A program made the translations under genes and the position numbers. A stretch of 64,000 nt of DNA from assembly GCF_001653455.1 (NCBI RefSeq), contig NZ_CP011486.1, positions 62,001 through 126,000 of the forward strand. The letters run 5' to 3'. Within the stretch, counting starts at the first letter, position 1. Each line of letters opens with the position of its first letter. This document shows positions 35,275 to 46,427 of this stretch, one piece after another. Below the pieces are notes generated by a model that did no database searches, had not been told where the DNA came from, and worked only from the letters and a program-made list of their open reading frames with translations. The DNA is from Helicobacter pylori (GTDB lineage Bacteria > Campylobacterota > Campylobacteria > Campylobacterales > Helicobacteraceae).

Positions 35275-36119
35275 AAAGCCATTTGCCTTATTCTAATCAA
35301 CCCCCACGCCCCATTTTTGAAAGCGCAGACGAGCTTTTCACCCTTTATCAAGAAGATTGCAATGAGGTTTTGCCTTTATTTGAAAACGCTTTTGATTTGA
35401 TTTTTGCCGATCCGCCTTATTTCCTCTCTAATGATGGCTTGAGCATACAGAGCGGTAAAATTGTGAGCGTCAATAAAGGCGATTGGGATAAAGAAGAGGG
35501 CGTTAATGGTATTGATGAGTTTAATCACCAGTGGATCAACAACGCCAAAAAAGCTTTAAAAAACACAGGAAGCCTTTTGATCAGCGGGACTTATCACAAT
35601 CTTTTTTCTTTGGGGCGCATTTTGCAAAAACTGGATTTTAAGATTTTAAACCTCATCACTTGGCAAAAAACCAACCCTCCCCCTAATTTCAGCTGCCGTT
35701 ATTTGACGCATTCAACCGAGCAAATCATTTGGGCGAGGAAAAGCTATAAACACAAGCATGTTTTTAACTATGAAGTTTTAAAAAAGATCAATAGCGGCAA
35801 ACAAATGCGTGATGTGTGGAGCTTCCCAGCGATCGCGCCTTGGGAAAAAACAAACGGCAAGCACCCCACTCAAAAACCGCTTGCATTACTGGTGCGCTTG
35901 CTTTTAATGGCGAGCGATGAAAATTCTCTCATTGGCGATCCTTTTAGCGGGAGTTCCACCACAGGCATTGCGGCCAATCTTTTGAAGAGGAAATTCATCG
36001 GTATAGAAAAAGAAAGCGAATTTATTAAAATATCCATGAATAGAAAGCTGGAATTAGACGCTCGCTATAAAGAAAACCGATCCAAAATCAAAGATTTGAA
36101 TTTAATAGACCCTTTTTGA
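35262..36119 (+). CDS. hpyIIIM: Type II DNA adenine methyltransferase M.HpyIII (GATC)
   Basis: 285 residues, GTG start inside the end of hrgA. Catalytic motif IV DPPYFLSNDG is at residues 50-59 and comes before the AdoMet-binding motif DPFSGSSTTG at about 226, so the enzyme belongs to the beta class, like DpnA of the DpnII system. A conserved KHPTQKPLALL precedes motif I. In H. pylori this gene protects GATC sites against HpyIII/MboI-type cleavage; here its usual endonuclease partner is absent and hrgA stands in its place. Specificity is taken from the known orthologue. Confidence 0.88.
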   Translation: MGGVKSHLPYSNQPPRPIFESADELFTLYQEDCNEVLPLFENAFDLIFADPPYFLSNDGLSIQSGKIVSVNKGDWDKEEGVNGIDEFNHQWINNAKKALKNTGSLLISGTYHNLFSLGRILQKLDFKILNLITWQKTNPPPNFSCRYLTHSTEQIIWARKSYKHKHVFNYEVLKKINSGKQMRDVWSFPAIAPWEKTNGKHPTQKPLALLVRLLLMASDENSLIGDPFSGSSTTGIAANLLKRKFIGIEKESEFIKISMNRKLELDARYKENRSKIKDLNLIDPF

Positions 36120-36125
36120 GTGGGC

Positions 36126-37024
36126 TTAAGCGTTATACTTTTCGGATTTTATTTCAAAATGGGATTCTATTTTCACCCAATCCTCACAAAGGATATTTTC
36201 ATGCCCAAAAAGCCAGTGTTTGGGGCCAATGATGATTTTTTCTGGATTGTTTATCAAATAAGCCGCCCACCAGCTATAAGTGCTATTGGCGATGATGCCA
36301 TGCTTGCATGATTGCATGAGCATCATATCCCAATACGCCTCTTCTTCTTTATCCCTAGTGGTCATGTCCATAAAAGGGTAGCCAAGATCAAGGTTTTGCG
36401 TGAATTCCAAGTCTTCACAAAACACAAAAAGCTCCATGTTCGGCACGCGCTTTGCCATATACTCAACAGCCTTTTTTTGATAATCAATACCAAGCTGGCA
36501 GCCAATCCCCACATAATCCCCTCTCCTTATATGCACAAACACGCTATTTTTAGCGGCTAAAATCAAAGAAAGCTTGCGTTGGTGTTCTTCCTCTTTTTTT
36601 TTATTTCCATTTTCGGGGGGGGGGGGGGTAGGGTGAAGGTTTGCTTGATCAAAGGGGATATAGCATCAAAATATCGTGGATCTTGGAAATAGCCATGGAT
36701 ATAAGTCAAGCGGTTTGGCTTTAGCAATTTAGGCTCGTATTCAAACACGATTTCTTGGCTCACCCTATCAAATCCCATGCATTTGAGCGCATCTCTTATT
36801 AGCTTGGGGAGGTGTTGCATTTTAGCTATAGCGATTTCTTTAGCGCTCGCATAGGGCAAATCAATAGGGAAAAGCTCTAATTGCAGTTTGCGGTTACTAG
36901 AATCAAAAGAAGTAACATCTAATAATACAGGGATTTTAAGGTGTTTTTGCAAGCTTTTTGCAAAAGCGTATTGGAACATTTGATTCCCAAGTCCCCCACA
37001 AATTTGCACCACCTTAAAAGCCAT
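36126..37024 (-). CDS. futC: Alpha-1,2-fucosyltransferase FutC, phase-variable, two frames
   Basis: Adds fucose to the O-antigen to make Lewis Y/b and H-type structures. The first frame runs from ATG 37024 (MAFKVVQICGGLGNQMFQYAFAK) to a stop at 36563; the rest lies in the -1 frame, from before 36566 to 36126. The catalytic HIRRGDYVG motif (GT11 family) and NSTYSWWAAYL are in the second frame. The break is caused by a C14 tract at 36615-36628; 12 or 15 C would give one open frame. Just downstream, A-AAA-AAG (minus strand, about 36594-36602) is the known -1 ribosomal slippery site, and a -1 shift there rejoins the two parts exactly. Expression is therefore probably low, not absent. Confidence 0.9.
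36615..36628 (-). repeat. Homopolymeric C14 tract in futC
   Basis: Fourteen C residues on the coding (minus) strand encode a proline run. Slipped-strand changes in its length switch futC; the present length is one base short of in-frame. Confidence 0.95.
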
Positions 37025-37122
37025 TCAATCCCTTTGTTTTCTCAAAATGAAACGCCTATTTTAGCCAATTTTAAAGCCATTTTTCAATAAAAGCCTAAAA
37101 AGGGGTAAGCGACGCTTCCAAG

Positions 37123-37653
37123 TCATTTGAATTTTTTATTGGAAAAAGATGCACGCACAGGTTCTAGCAAGCGTTCTTGGTATTCTAAAAGGATTTTATC
37201 TTCGCTATTGAGCGAATAGGCTTCATCGTATTTGCGCTTGATGATGCCTTTTAAAATGGTGTGCTGGACCTGGTATTTATCTTCTTTAAGCATTTCATCT
37301 ACCAAAGCGTAAAGCTGAATGTCTTGAATGAGTAAATCTGAGATTTTAACGCTCTCTTTGTCAAACAATTCTTCATTAGCGCAATATTCATTCACCAAAA
37401 TAAGCACCCGGTTATACACATCTGATGCGATTTTAGCGTTTAGGGTTCTATAAATGTAATCTTTGATTTTTTTGAGCTGCTCTTCTAAATCTTCACTGGC
37501 CTTGCTCGCTAAAGCTAAAATGCTTAAAATTTGAACCAGCGTCATCATTTTATGGCTTAAAGAGCGCGTACGCCATTTAATGAGAAGCCGCATGAAATAG
37601 GACATTTTGACAGAAAGGCTACAGGGGAGGGTGTTTTTCTTAGGTTTTGGCAT
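37123..37653 (-). CDS. Helical protein of unknown function (HP0095)
   Basis: 176 residues, largely helical, basic at the N-terminus and without a clear signal peptide or membrane span. There is a weakly hydrophobic helix at about 36-50 (MMTLVQILSILALASKA). No motif recognised. It is divergent from the dehydrogenase gene, with 72 bases between the starts, and about 100 bases beyond futC, so it is probably monocistronic. Confidence 0.65.
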   Translation of the reverse strand: MPKPKKNTLPCSLSVKMSYFMRLLIKWRTRSLSHKMMTLVQILSILALASKASEDLEEQLKKIKDYIYRTLNAKIASDVYNRVLILVNEYCANEELFDKESVKISDLLIQDIQLYALVDEMLKEDKYQVQHTILKGIIKRKYDEAYSLNSEDKILLEYQERLLEPVRASFSNKKFK

Positions 37654-37725
37654 GTTTAGTTTCTTTAAAAAAGGGATTTTGTGGTTTAATTATATAACTT
37701 TAAAATTAAATCTAGGAGTAAAGGC

Positions 37726-38670
37726 ATGAAAACATTCAAAAAAGGCGTGGTGCTAGACGCTAAAAGCGTGGGGTTAAAAGCGCTAGAGGTTTTAAAAGAG
37801 GTGGCGGATTTTCATTTTTACGAGATTACTTCGTCCAATCAAATCGTTGAACGATGCATTGATGCTGAAATCATGGTGCTTAATAAAGTAATGATCACTC
37901 AAGAAATTTTAACGCAATTACCCAAGCTCAAGCTCATTTGCATCACCGCCACAGGCATGGATAATGTGGATGTGAAAAGCGCGAAAGATTTGGGTATAGA
38001 GGTCAAAAATGTGAGCGCTTATTCTACCGAGTCCGTAGCCCAGCACACTTTAGCGTGCGCTCTGTCTTTGTTGGGAAGGATCAATGATTACGATCGTTAT
38101 TGCAAAAGCGGGGAATACAGCCAAAGCGATATTTTTACGCACATTAGCAATATTAAAATGGGGCTTATTAAGGGGGGTCAATGGGGGGTTATTGGTTTGG
38201 GTGCAATTGGTAAAAGGGTCGCCGAACTCGCTCAAGCTTTCGGATCAAAGGTGGTGTATTATTCCCCTAAAGATAAAAAAGAAGAGTATGAGCGCTTGAG
38301 TTTGGAGGAATTGCTTAAAACAAGCGATATTGTGAGCATTCATGCCCCTTTAAATGAAAGCACGCGCAATTTGATCGCTCTAAAAGAATTGCAAAGTCTA
38401 AAAGAAGGGGCGATTTTAATCAATGTGGGGCGTGGGGGCATTGTGAATGAAAAGGATTTGGCTGAGATTTTAGAAACCAAAGATTTGTATTACGCAAGCG
38501 ATGTGTTTGTTAAAGAGCCTTTTGAAAAAGATCATGTTTTTTTAAACCCAAAGATCCAAAGTAAATTGCTTTTAACCCCCCATATTGCATGGGCGTATAG
38601 CGATAGTTTGAAAACCTTGATAGAAAAAACCAAAGAAAATATCCAGGATTTTTTAACTTCTCAAAAATAA
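37726..38670 (+). CDS. D-isomer specific 2-hydroxyacid dehydrogenase
   Basis: 314 residues with AGGAGTAAAGGC before the ATG. NAD-binding Rossmann motif GVIGLGAIGKR lies near residues 154-164, catalytic Arg in INVGRGGIVN near 236, Glu near 265 and His in LLTPHIAWAYSD near 288. Reduces 2-oxoacids or oxidises D-2-hydroxyacids. In 26695 the orthologue HP0096 was named phosphoglycerate dehydrogenase, but it lacks the ACT domain of SerA, so serine synthesis is not shown. Natural substrate unknown. Confidence 0.88.
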   Translation: MKTFKKGVVLDAKSVGLKALEVLKEVADFHFYEITSSNQIVERCIDAEIMVLNKVMITQEILTQLPKLKLICITATGMDNVDVKSAKDLGIEVKNVSAYSTESVAQHTLACALSLLGRINDYDRYCKSGEYSQSDIFTHISNIKMGLIKGGQWGVIGLGAIGKRVAELAQAFGSKVVYYSPKDKKEEYERLSLEELLKTSDIVSIHAPLNESTRNLIALKELQSLKEGAILINVGRGGIVNEKDLAEILETKDLYYASDVFVKEPFEKDHVFLNPKIQSKLLLTPHIAWAYSDSLKTLIEKTKENIQDFLTSQK

Positions 38671-38860
38671 ACGCAAAAAATGGGGGGGTTGAGCGTTGGG
38701 GTTTTCTTTTATTAGTGCTTAATGTTTTTTGGGTGTTTTTAAAAACGAGCGGTAATTTTTATCAAGCGATTTTTTTTGGGTTTTTTTGGTGGGGTTTTGG
38801 GGGTGTAGCTATGCAACAATAAAGTGAGTTTAAAAACTACTAAATATCGTTAATGCTAGT

Positions 38861-38899
38861 AAAAAGCCTTTGGGAAAGTTACCCAAACGCTTAAAAAAG
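38861..38899 (-). terminator. Rho-independent terminator after the HP0097-type lipoprotein
   Basis: On the minus strand AAGCGTTTGGG pairs with CCCAAAGGCTT (one mismatch) around TAACTTT, followed by further T residues. Confidence 0.7.
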
Positions 38900-38904
38900 A
38901 GCGA

Positions 38905-39618
38905 TCAAGCCTTAGAAATGTCAATTTTAAAGGTGTGGATTTCATCTTCTAAAAAGACTTTAATCACCACCACGCCCGGGGTTTTAAGGTTTTTGGTATC
39001 CACCACCACAAACCCTCCTTTAGCCTTATTTTCAACATTAAGGGTATTGTTTTTAAGGTAGTTGATCGCTAGGATTTTCAAAGCTTGGCGGCTTTCTTGC
39101 ATGACTTCTTGCTCTTCCACATCATCCATCATCATCATGCCAAAGCCTGGCCCATACATGCCCATTCCCCCATACATCATGCCGTTATACGCTAAAAATC
39201 CCCCTTGCCCGTAATAAAACATGGGCGGAGTGATCATGTTAACATTATCAATAGGGGTGGTCGGCACGGCAATATTAAAACTTTGTAAAATGCCCTCAAA
39301 ATCAAAACTGGATTTCATCACCTGTCTTAGGCTTAAGACCGGTAAATTCGTTTGGTTGATAGACACCGAAATGGCTTTACGGCTAAACACCACAGGATTT
39401 CCCTCTAAAACTTGTGCCGCTACATACAGCACTAAGGGGGATTCGTTCAAGCCTTTTAACTTGCTTTGAGCGATTTCTAGTTGGACTTTAGACTTGGCTT
39501 GCGTGGAAGTCATCACTTGAATCCCATTATTATAGGATGTAACATGTTCAGGCGTGATCTTATAGCTCGCGCAAGCGCTCATCAGTAAGGCTACCGCTAC
39601 TAAAACGATTTTTCTCAT
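38905..39618 (-). CDS. Lipoprotein with Gly-Met-Tyr-rich stretch (HP0097)
   Basis: 237 residues from the ATG at 39618 (AAGGGAGTTTG before it). The signal ends in a lipobox, VALLMSACAS, so it is a substrate of LspA. Residues 60-115 are beta-rich. Around 135-165 comes a low-complexity stretch (YYGQGGF, MYGGMGMYGPGFGMMMMDD) like that in the protein at 21452. The last 60 residues form a second compact region (GGFVVVDTKNLKTPGVVVIKVFL). I do not know a function; the local similarity to the HP0080-type protein may mean a shared envelope role. Confidence 0.75.
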   Translation of the reverse strand: MRKIVLVAVALLMSACASYKITPEHVTSYNNGIQVMTSTQAKSKVQLEIAQSKLKGLNESPLVLYVAAQVLEGNPVVFSRKAISVSINQTNLPVLSLRQVMKSSFDFEGILQSFNIAVPTTPIDNVNMITPPMFYYGQGGFLAYNGMMYGGMGMYGPGFGMMMMDDVEEQEVMQESRQALKILAINYLKNNTLNVENKAKGGFVVVDTKNLKTPGVVVIKVFLEDEIHTFKIDISKA

Positions 39619-39702
39619 CAAACTCCCTTTAATTTTTTATCCAATTATAGTGTAGTTTGACTTAAAATTGACACTTTATTAGGCATAATGGCTTAAAAAA
39701 GA

Positions 39703-41259
<1,557 letters not shown>

Positions 41260-41356
41260 TTAATTTTTAATTTATTATTATAAGACTATAATTGAGCCTA
41301 AATTTTTGTCAAAAAGATATTGGCAAAGAGATATTTCATCATAATGGGGTTGTGTT

Positions 41357-43384
41357 TTGTCTAAAGGTTTGAGTATCAGTAATAAAATCATAGTGTGGGT
41401 GGCGTTGATTGTGATCGTGTGCGTGGGTATTTTAGGGGTGTCCTTGAATAGCAGGGTGAAAGAGATTTTAAAAGAAAACGCTTTGCATTCCATGCAAGAG
41501 GGTTTGCATTTTAAGGTTAAAGAAGTCCAATCGGTTCTTGAAAATATTTATACGAGCCTAGGCGTTGTCAAAAACATGCTCCCTCAAGACACCAAGAAAG
41601 AAATCAAAATCAAATTGTTAAAAAACTTTGTTTTGGCTAATTCGCATGTCGCTGGGGTGGGCATATTTTTTAAAGACAGAGAAGATTTGAGATGGACGCT
41701 TTTACGGGACAATGATGCGATCAAGCTAGTGGAAAATCAAACATTAGGGAATAACCCTTTAGTGCAAAAAGTGATGAAAACTAAAGAAATCGCTAAAAGC
41801 TTGCCTTATTATAGGAAAATGCCTGATGGCAAGGAAGTTTATGGGGTTGATATTCTTTCACCTTTATTAAATGAAAACACTCAAGAAGTGGTGGGGGCTT
41901 TGATGGTTTTCCTTTCTATTGACAGCTTCAGTAATGAAATCACTAAAAACAGGAGCGATTTGTTTTTAATTGGCATCAAGGGTAAAGTGCTTTTGAGTGC
42001 GAATAAGAGTTTGCAAGACAAATCCATCACCGAAATTTATAAAAGCGTGCCTAAAGCCACTAACGAAGTGATGGCGATTTTAGAAAATGGCTCTAAAGCG
42101 ACTTTAGAATACCTGGATCCTTTTACTCATAAAGACAATTATTTAGCCGTTGAAACCTTTAGGATGCTAGGCAAAACAGAAAGTAAAGACAATTTGAATT
42201 GGATGGTGGCTTTAATCATTGAAAAAGACAAGGTCTATGAGCAAGTGGGATCGGTGCGTTTTGTGGTGGTGATAGCGAGCGCGATCATGGTGTTAGCTTT
42301 AATCGTAGCGATCACCCTCTTAATGCGAGCGATTGTCAGCAATCGTTTAGAAATCGTTTCTAGCACCTTGTCTCATTTCTTTAAATTGTTGAACAATCAA
42401 GCCCATTCTAGCGATATTAAATTGGTTGAAGCCAAGTCCAATGATGAACTAGGGCGCATGCAAACAGCGATCAATAAAAATATCTTGCAAACCCAAAAAA
42501 TCATGCAAGAAGACAGGCAAGCCGTCCAAGACACCATTAAAGTGGTTTCAGACGTGAAAGCAGGGAATTTTGCAGTACGTATCAACGCTGAACCCGCAAG
42601 CCCTGATTTAAAAGAACTAAGGGACGCTTTAAACGGGATCATGGATTATTTGCAAGAAAGCGTAGGGACTCACATGCCAAGCATTTTTAAAATCTTTGAA
42701 AGCTATTCTGGTTTGGATTTTAGAGGGCGGATCCAAAACGCTTCGGGTAGGGTGGAATTGGTTACTAACGCTTTGGGGCAAGAAATCCAAAAAATGCTAG
42801 AAACTTCGTCTAATTTTGCAAAAGATCTAGCGAATGACAGCGCGAATTTGAAAGAATGCGTGCAGAATTTAGAAAAGGCTTCAAATTCCCAACACAAAAG
42901 CTTGATGGAAACTTCCAAAACGATAGAAAATATTACCACTTCCATTCAAGGCGTGAGCTCTCAAAGTGAGGCTATGATTGAGCAAGGGCAAGACATTAAA
43001 AGCATTGTAGAAATCATTAGAGACATTGCCGATCAAACGAATTTATTAGCCCTAAACGCTGCTATTGAAGCCGCAAGAGCCGGCGAGCATGGCAGAGGTT
43101 TTGCGGTGGTGGCTGATGAGGTGCGAAAACTCGCTGAAAGGACGCAAAAATCGCTCAGTGAGATTGAAGCCAACATTAACATTCTTGTCCAAAGCATTTC
43201 AGACACGAGCGAGAGCATTAAAAACCAGGTTAAAGAAGTAGAAGAGATCAACGCTTCTATTGAAGCCTTAAGATCGGTTACTGAGGGCAATCTAAAAATC
43301 GCTAGCGATTCTTTAGAAATCAGTCAAGAAATTGACAAAGTCTCTAACGATATTTTAGAAGATGTGAATAAAAAGCAGTTTTAA
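41357..43384 (+). CDS. tlpA: Methyl-accepting chemotaxis receptor TlpA
   Basis: 675 residues with TTG start. Membrane span at about 8-28 and another near 300-322. Between them lies a double-Cache domain ([21 protein letters not shown]) reported to respond to arginine and bicarbonate. HAMP and signalling hairpin follow, with the tip [21 protein letters not shown]. It ends [10 protein letters not shown], close to TlpC (VGKKKF). The stop of tlpA overlaps the start of queH by one base (TAATG), so the two are co-translated. Confidence 0.95.
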   Translation: MSKGLSISNKIIVWVALIVIVCVGILGVSLNSRVKEILKENALHSMQEGLHFKVKEVQSVLENIYTSLGVVKNMLPQDTKKEIKIKLLKNFVLANSHVAGVGIFFKDREDLRWTLLRDNDAIKLVENQTLGNNPLVQKVMKTKEIAKSLPYYRKMPDGKEVYGVDILSPLLNENTQEVVGALMVFLSIDSFSNEITKNRSDLFLIGIKGKVLLSANKSLQDKSITEIYKSVPKATNEVMAILENGSKATLEYLDPFTHKDNYLAVETFRMLGKTESKDNLNWMVALIIEKDKVYEQVGSVRFVVVIASAIMVLALIVAITLLMRAIVSNRLEIVSSTLSHFFKLLNNQAHSSDIKLVEAKSNDELGRMQTAINKNILQTQKIMQEDRQAVQDTIKVVSDVKAGNFAVRINAEPASPDLKELRDALNGIMDYLQESVGTHMPSIFKIFESYSGLDFRGRIQNASGRVELVTNALGQEIQKMLETSSNFAKDLANDSANLKECVQNLEKASNSQHKSLMETSKTIENITTSIQGVSSQSEAMIEQGQDIKSIVEIIRDIADQTNLLALNAAIEAARAGEHGRGFAVVADEVRKLAERTQKSLSEIEANINILVQSISDTSESIKNQVKEVEEINASIEALRSVTEGNLKIASDSLEISQEIDKVSNDILEDVNKKQF

Positions 43385-44490
43385 TGCTCATTCATATTTG
43401 CTGCTCGGTGGATAACCTTTATTTTTTAAAAAAAGCCAAAGAGGCTTTTGCGGGTGAAAAAATTATAGGATTTTTTTATAACCCCAATATCCACCCTTAT
43501 AGCGAATACTTGTTGCGTTTAGAAGACGTGAAGCGCACTTGCGAAATGCTAGAAATTGAACTGATTGAAGGCGATTATGAATTAGAAAAGTTTTTAGATA
43601 AAGCTAAAGGTAAGGAATTGTTAGGGGAAAAAAGCGAGCGCTGTTTTGAATGCTTTGATTTACGCTTAGAAGCGAGCGCTTTAAAAGCCTTTGAATTGGG
43701 GGAAGAAAAATTCACCACCACCTTACTCACAAGCCCCAAAAAAGACCCTAACCAGCTCATCGCTAAAGGGCAGAGCATTGCGCAAAGGCACAATTTGGAA
43801 TTTATCGTGTTTAAAAACGATAATTTTGAACATTTTAAAAGCGAGTTGGATTTAAACTTGCAAGCTTTAGCGAGAGAAAACGAGCTTTACAGGCAAAATT
43901 ATTGCGGTTGTCAATTCGCTTTGAAAATCCAAAAAGAATCCCAAAACAGAAGCCCCTTTGAACTTTACTCGCCCCTAAAACGCCAGATTTTACCCGCAAG
44001 CATTGAAGAAAGAACGCAAGTTTTTAGGGAGCTAGAAACAGCTAAAAAAAATAATGACAAGCCTTTTTTAGCCCAAAAAACGATTGCAACTTACCGCTTA
44101 TTGAATGGGGGCGTGTGGCTTTCTAAAAATTCAAACCCTTTGAATTGCTACATTCTAGCGCGCTCTAAAAGTAAGGCTAAAGTGAGAATCAATGATTTAA
44201 GATGGGTTTTTTCCCAACGCTTAAAAGTGGTGGTGGGCTATAGTCAAAGAGATGAAACCCTGTTTTTAACTTTAGAAAGCCTTAATACGCTCATGGAAAA
44301 ACGCTACAATCATTTAAAAGATCTCAGCCTCAACCCCTTAAGTTATGAAGAAGAGTTGTTTTTAAGGGCGTTAGTGAGTGGGAGCGAGAGCCTTAACCCT
44401 ATCATCGTGCTAGAAGAATGCATAGAAAAAACCCTTTTTGTAGAAATCAAAAGCGTGTTTCAAGAAGAAAAGGTGTTTTATTTGCTGTAA
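43384..44490 (+). CDS. queH: Epoxyqueuosine reductase QueH
   Basis: 368 residues. QueH (DUF208) makes queuosine in tRNA from epoxyqueuosine and is unrelated to the cobalamin-dependent QueG. Seen: the N-terminal Cys pair HICCSVDN, ERCFECFDLR near residue 80, TLLTSPKKDPNQL and YCGCQFAL near 170-180, which supply the Cys ligands for the iron-sulfur and metal sites. The last 170 residues form a Helicobacter-type extension of unknown role. Starts immediately at the tlpA stop. Confidence 0.9.
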   Translation: MLIHICCSVDNLYFLKKAKEAFAGEKIIGFFYNPNIHPYSEYLLRLEDVKRTCEMLEIELIEGDYELEKFLDKAKGKELLGEKSERCFECFDLRLEASALKAFELGEEKFTTTLLTSPKKDPNQLIAKGQSIAQRHNLEFIVFKNDNFEHFKSELDLNLQALARENELYRQNYCGCQFALKIQKESQNRSPFELYSPLKRQILPASIEERTQVFRELETAKKNNDKPFLAQKTIATYRLLNGGVWLSKNSNPLNCYILARSKSKAKVRINDLRWVFSQRLKVVVGYSQRDETLFLTLESLNTLMEKRYNHLKDLSLNPLSYEEELFLRALVSGSESLNPIIVLEECIEKTLFVEIKSVFQEEKVFYLL

Positions 44491-44887
44491 GCTTGGGGGT
44501 TTAGTCGCTTCATTCTATGGCTTTTTAGCTTGTTTTAAACTGCAATTAGGCAAATAATAACTTTTAGGTTTTTCCTTGTCGCAAGCATTTGGAGTGTGTT
44601 AGGGTCTAAAATTTTTGCACAAGCTAGAGTTAAATCTGTGGTTGCTTTTATACCTCAATTTATTTCCAAAAATGAGTTTAAGACAAAACCTAAAAACCCC
44701 GTTGTTTAAAATTAAAGAATGTTAGTTGGTGATCTATACTTGGTGAGAACAAAATCTAAAACAATATATCATATTGTAAAATATAGTATTGTGTATAAAC
44801 GGCGGTTATGTTTAGTCAAAACATGCAAGTAGTTTAAAGTTAATTTAAGATAATTAGGCACAATGCACTAAAAAATTAAGGTCGTAT
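44491..44887. other. 397-base intergenic region
   Basis: No gene or RNA recognised. It contains a perfect 7-3-7 palindrome, ACAATAT-ATC-ATATTGT, at 44761-44777 in AT-rich sequence and a weak -10-like GATAAT near 44853 that could serve the next gene. Confidence 0.4.
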
Positions 44888-45649
44888 TTGAAAACTCTGT
44901 TTGTTGTTTATCTCTTTTTATCGTTGAACCCATTCTTTTTAGAAGCTAATGAAATCACTTGGTCTAAATTCTTAGAAAATTTTAAAAATAAGAATGAAGA
45001 CGACAAACCTGAACCCCCAACCATCAATAAAAGCAGTGAAAAACAGCGAGTTTTAGACAAAAACCAGCAAATTTTAAAAAGAGCTTTAGAAAAAAGCCTT
45101 AAATTCTTTTTCATTTTTGGATACAACTATTCGCAAGCCACTTTTTCAACTTCTAATCAAAGCTTGACTTTTGTGGCTAATAGCATAGGGTTTAACACCG
45201 CTACTGGTTTAGAGCATTTTTTAAGAAACCACCCTAAGATCGGTTTTAGAATCTTTAGTGCCTATAATTATTTCCATTCCGTTTCTCTCTCTCAGCCTCA
45301 AACCTTAATGGTGCAAAATTATGGGGGCGGGTTAGATTTTTCTTGGATTTTTGTAGATAAAAATATTTATCGTTTTAGGAGTTATTTGGGTCTCGCTTTA
45401 GAGCAAGGGGTGTTATTGGTGGATACGATTAAACCGGGTGCGATTACAACGATCATTCCAAGAACCAAAAAAACCTTTTTCCAAGCCCCTTTCCGCTTTG
45501 GTTTTATCGTGGATTTTATCGGCTATTTGTCCTTGCAATTAGGGATTGAAATGCCCTTAGTGAGGAATGTTTTTTACACCTACAACAACCATCAAGAAAG
45601 ATTCAAACCACGATTTAACGCTAACTTCTCTTTAGTCGTTTCCTTTTGA
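44888..45649 (+). CDS. Outer membrane beta-barrel protein (HP0101)
   Basis: 253 residues from TTG behind TTAAGGTCGTAT. Signal peptide KTLFVVYLFLSLNPFFLEA, then a charged helical spacer (residues 25-70). The rest has short amphipathic strands with aromatic ends, typical of a small outer membrane barrel (FFIFGYNYSQATF, GGGLDFSWIFVDKNIYRFRSY, PFRFGFIVDFIGY), finishing SLVVSF with a C-terminal Phe. It resembles the barrel part of H. pylori OMPs but belongs to no family I can name with certainty. The 3' end overlaps the convergent glycosyltransferase gene by 29 bases. Confidence 0.7.
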   Translation: MKTLFVVYLFLSLNPFFLEANEITWSKFLENFKNKNEDDKPEPPTINKSSEKQRVLDKNQQILKRALEKSLKFFFIFGYNYSQATFSTSNQSLTFVANSIGFNTATGLEHFLRNHPKIGFRIFSAYNYFHSVSLSQPQTLMVQNYGGGLDFSWIFVDKNIYRFRSYLGLALEQGVLLVDTIKPGAITTIIPRTKKTFFQAPFRFGFIVDFIGYLSLQLGIEMPLVRNVFYTYNNHQERFKPRFNANFSLVVSF

Positions 45650-46391
45650 ATAAGCCCATGACTTTCCTAGGGTATTTTAAAAGCATGGAAAAAACATTCG
45701 TTTGAATGCCGTTTTCTTTGCAAGCTCTTATGTTTTCTTTATTCCTTAATAAAAGGCTTTTAAACCCTTTCGTGCTAGCCCCACCGGTGCGCATCACTAC
45801 TAACACTTCTTTCAAATAAGAAAAGCTTATTTTTTGCACCACAAACAAGCGGATGATCATCTCAAAATCCGCTGAAATCTTATAGTCGCTTTTGTATAGC
45901 CCATAGCGTTCATAGATTTCTTTTTTAACAAAGAGCGTGGGGTGCGCTGGCACGACACCATAAAGTAAGGTTTTAGGGTGAAACTCCCCGCTTTCATAAT
46001 AGCGCACCACTTTTTCTAAACAATTAGGCTTGACAAAAACCAGATCCGCATACACGCTATCGCAATTTTTGTTTTCAAACTCGTGCACCACTTTTTCTAA
46101 AACGAACTCATCTTTGTAAAAATCATCGCTGTTCAATAAAGCGATAATATCCCCGCTCGCGCGCCTTATGCCCTTATTCATGGCGTCATAAATACCCTTA
46201 TCTTTTTCACTCACCACGCAAGCGATTTTGTCTTTATATTTTTGAATGATTTCTAAAGTACCATCCGCGCTAGATCCGTCTATAATAATGTATTCAATGT
46301 TTTTATAAGTTTGATTAAGCACGGAAAGAATGGTGTCTTCAATGGTTTTTTCGCTATTAAAACACGCCGTGATCACTGAAACTTTTAGCAA
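45621..46391 (-). CDS. Family 2 glycosyltransferase
   Basis: 256 residues with the GT-A fold signature: VSVITACFNSEKTIEDTI at the start, YIIIDGSSADGT near residue 36, GIYDAMNKGIRRASGDIIALLNSDD near 68-92 with the DD metal-binding pair, and a later SADFEMIIRL. It adds a sugar from a nucleotide donor, most likely in lipopolysaccharide or a related envelope glycan; acceptor and sugar are not shown. It lies 36 bases after tlpB on the same strand and may share its transcript. Confidence 0.85.
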   Translation of the reverse strand: MLKVSVITACFNSEKTIEDTILSVLNQTYKNIEYIIIDGSSADGTLEIIQKYKDKIACVVSEKDKGIYDAMNKGIRRASGDIIALLNSDDFYKDEFVLEKVVHEFENKNCDSVYADLVFVKPNCLEKVVRYYESGEFHPKTLLYGVVPAHPTLFVKKEIYERYGLYKSDYKISADFEMIIRLFVVQKISFSYLKEVLVVMRTGGASTKGFKSLLLRNKENIRACKENGIQTNVFSMLLKYPRKVMGLFKRKRLKRS

Positions 46392-46427
46392 TTAAACCCT
46401 TTTATAATAAACTCCCCCATTGTATAA

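Noticed and set aside
36126-36566. Treating the second half of futC as an independent gene starting at 36566
   Set aside because: It starts inside the fucosyltransferase fold, without a ribosome site; it is the out-of-frame remainder.
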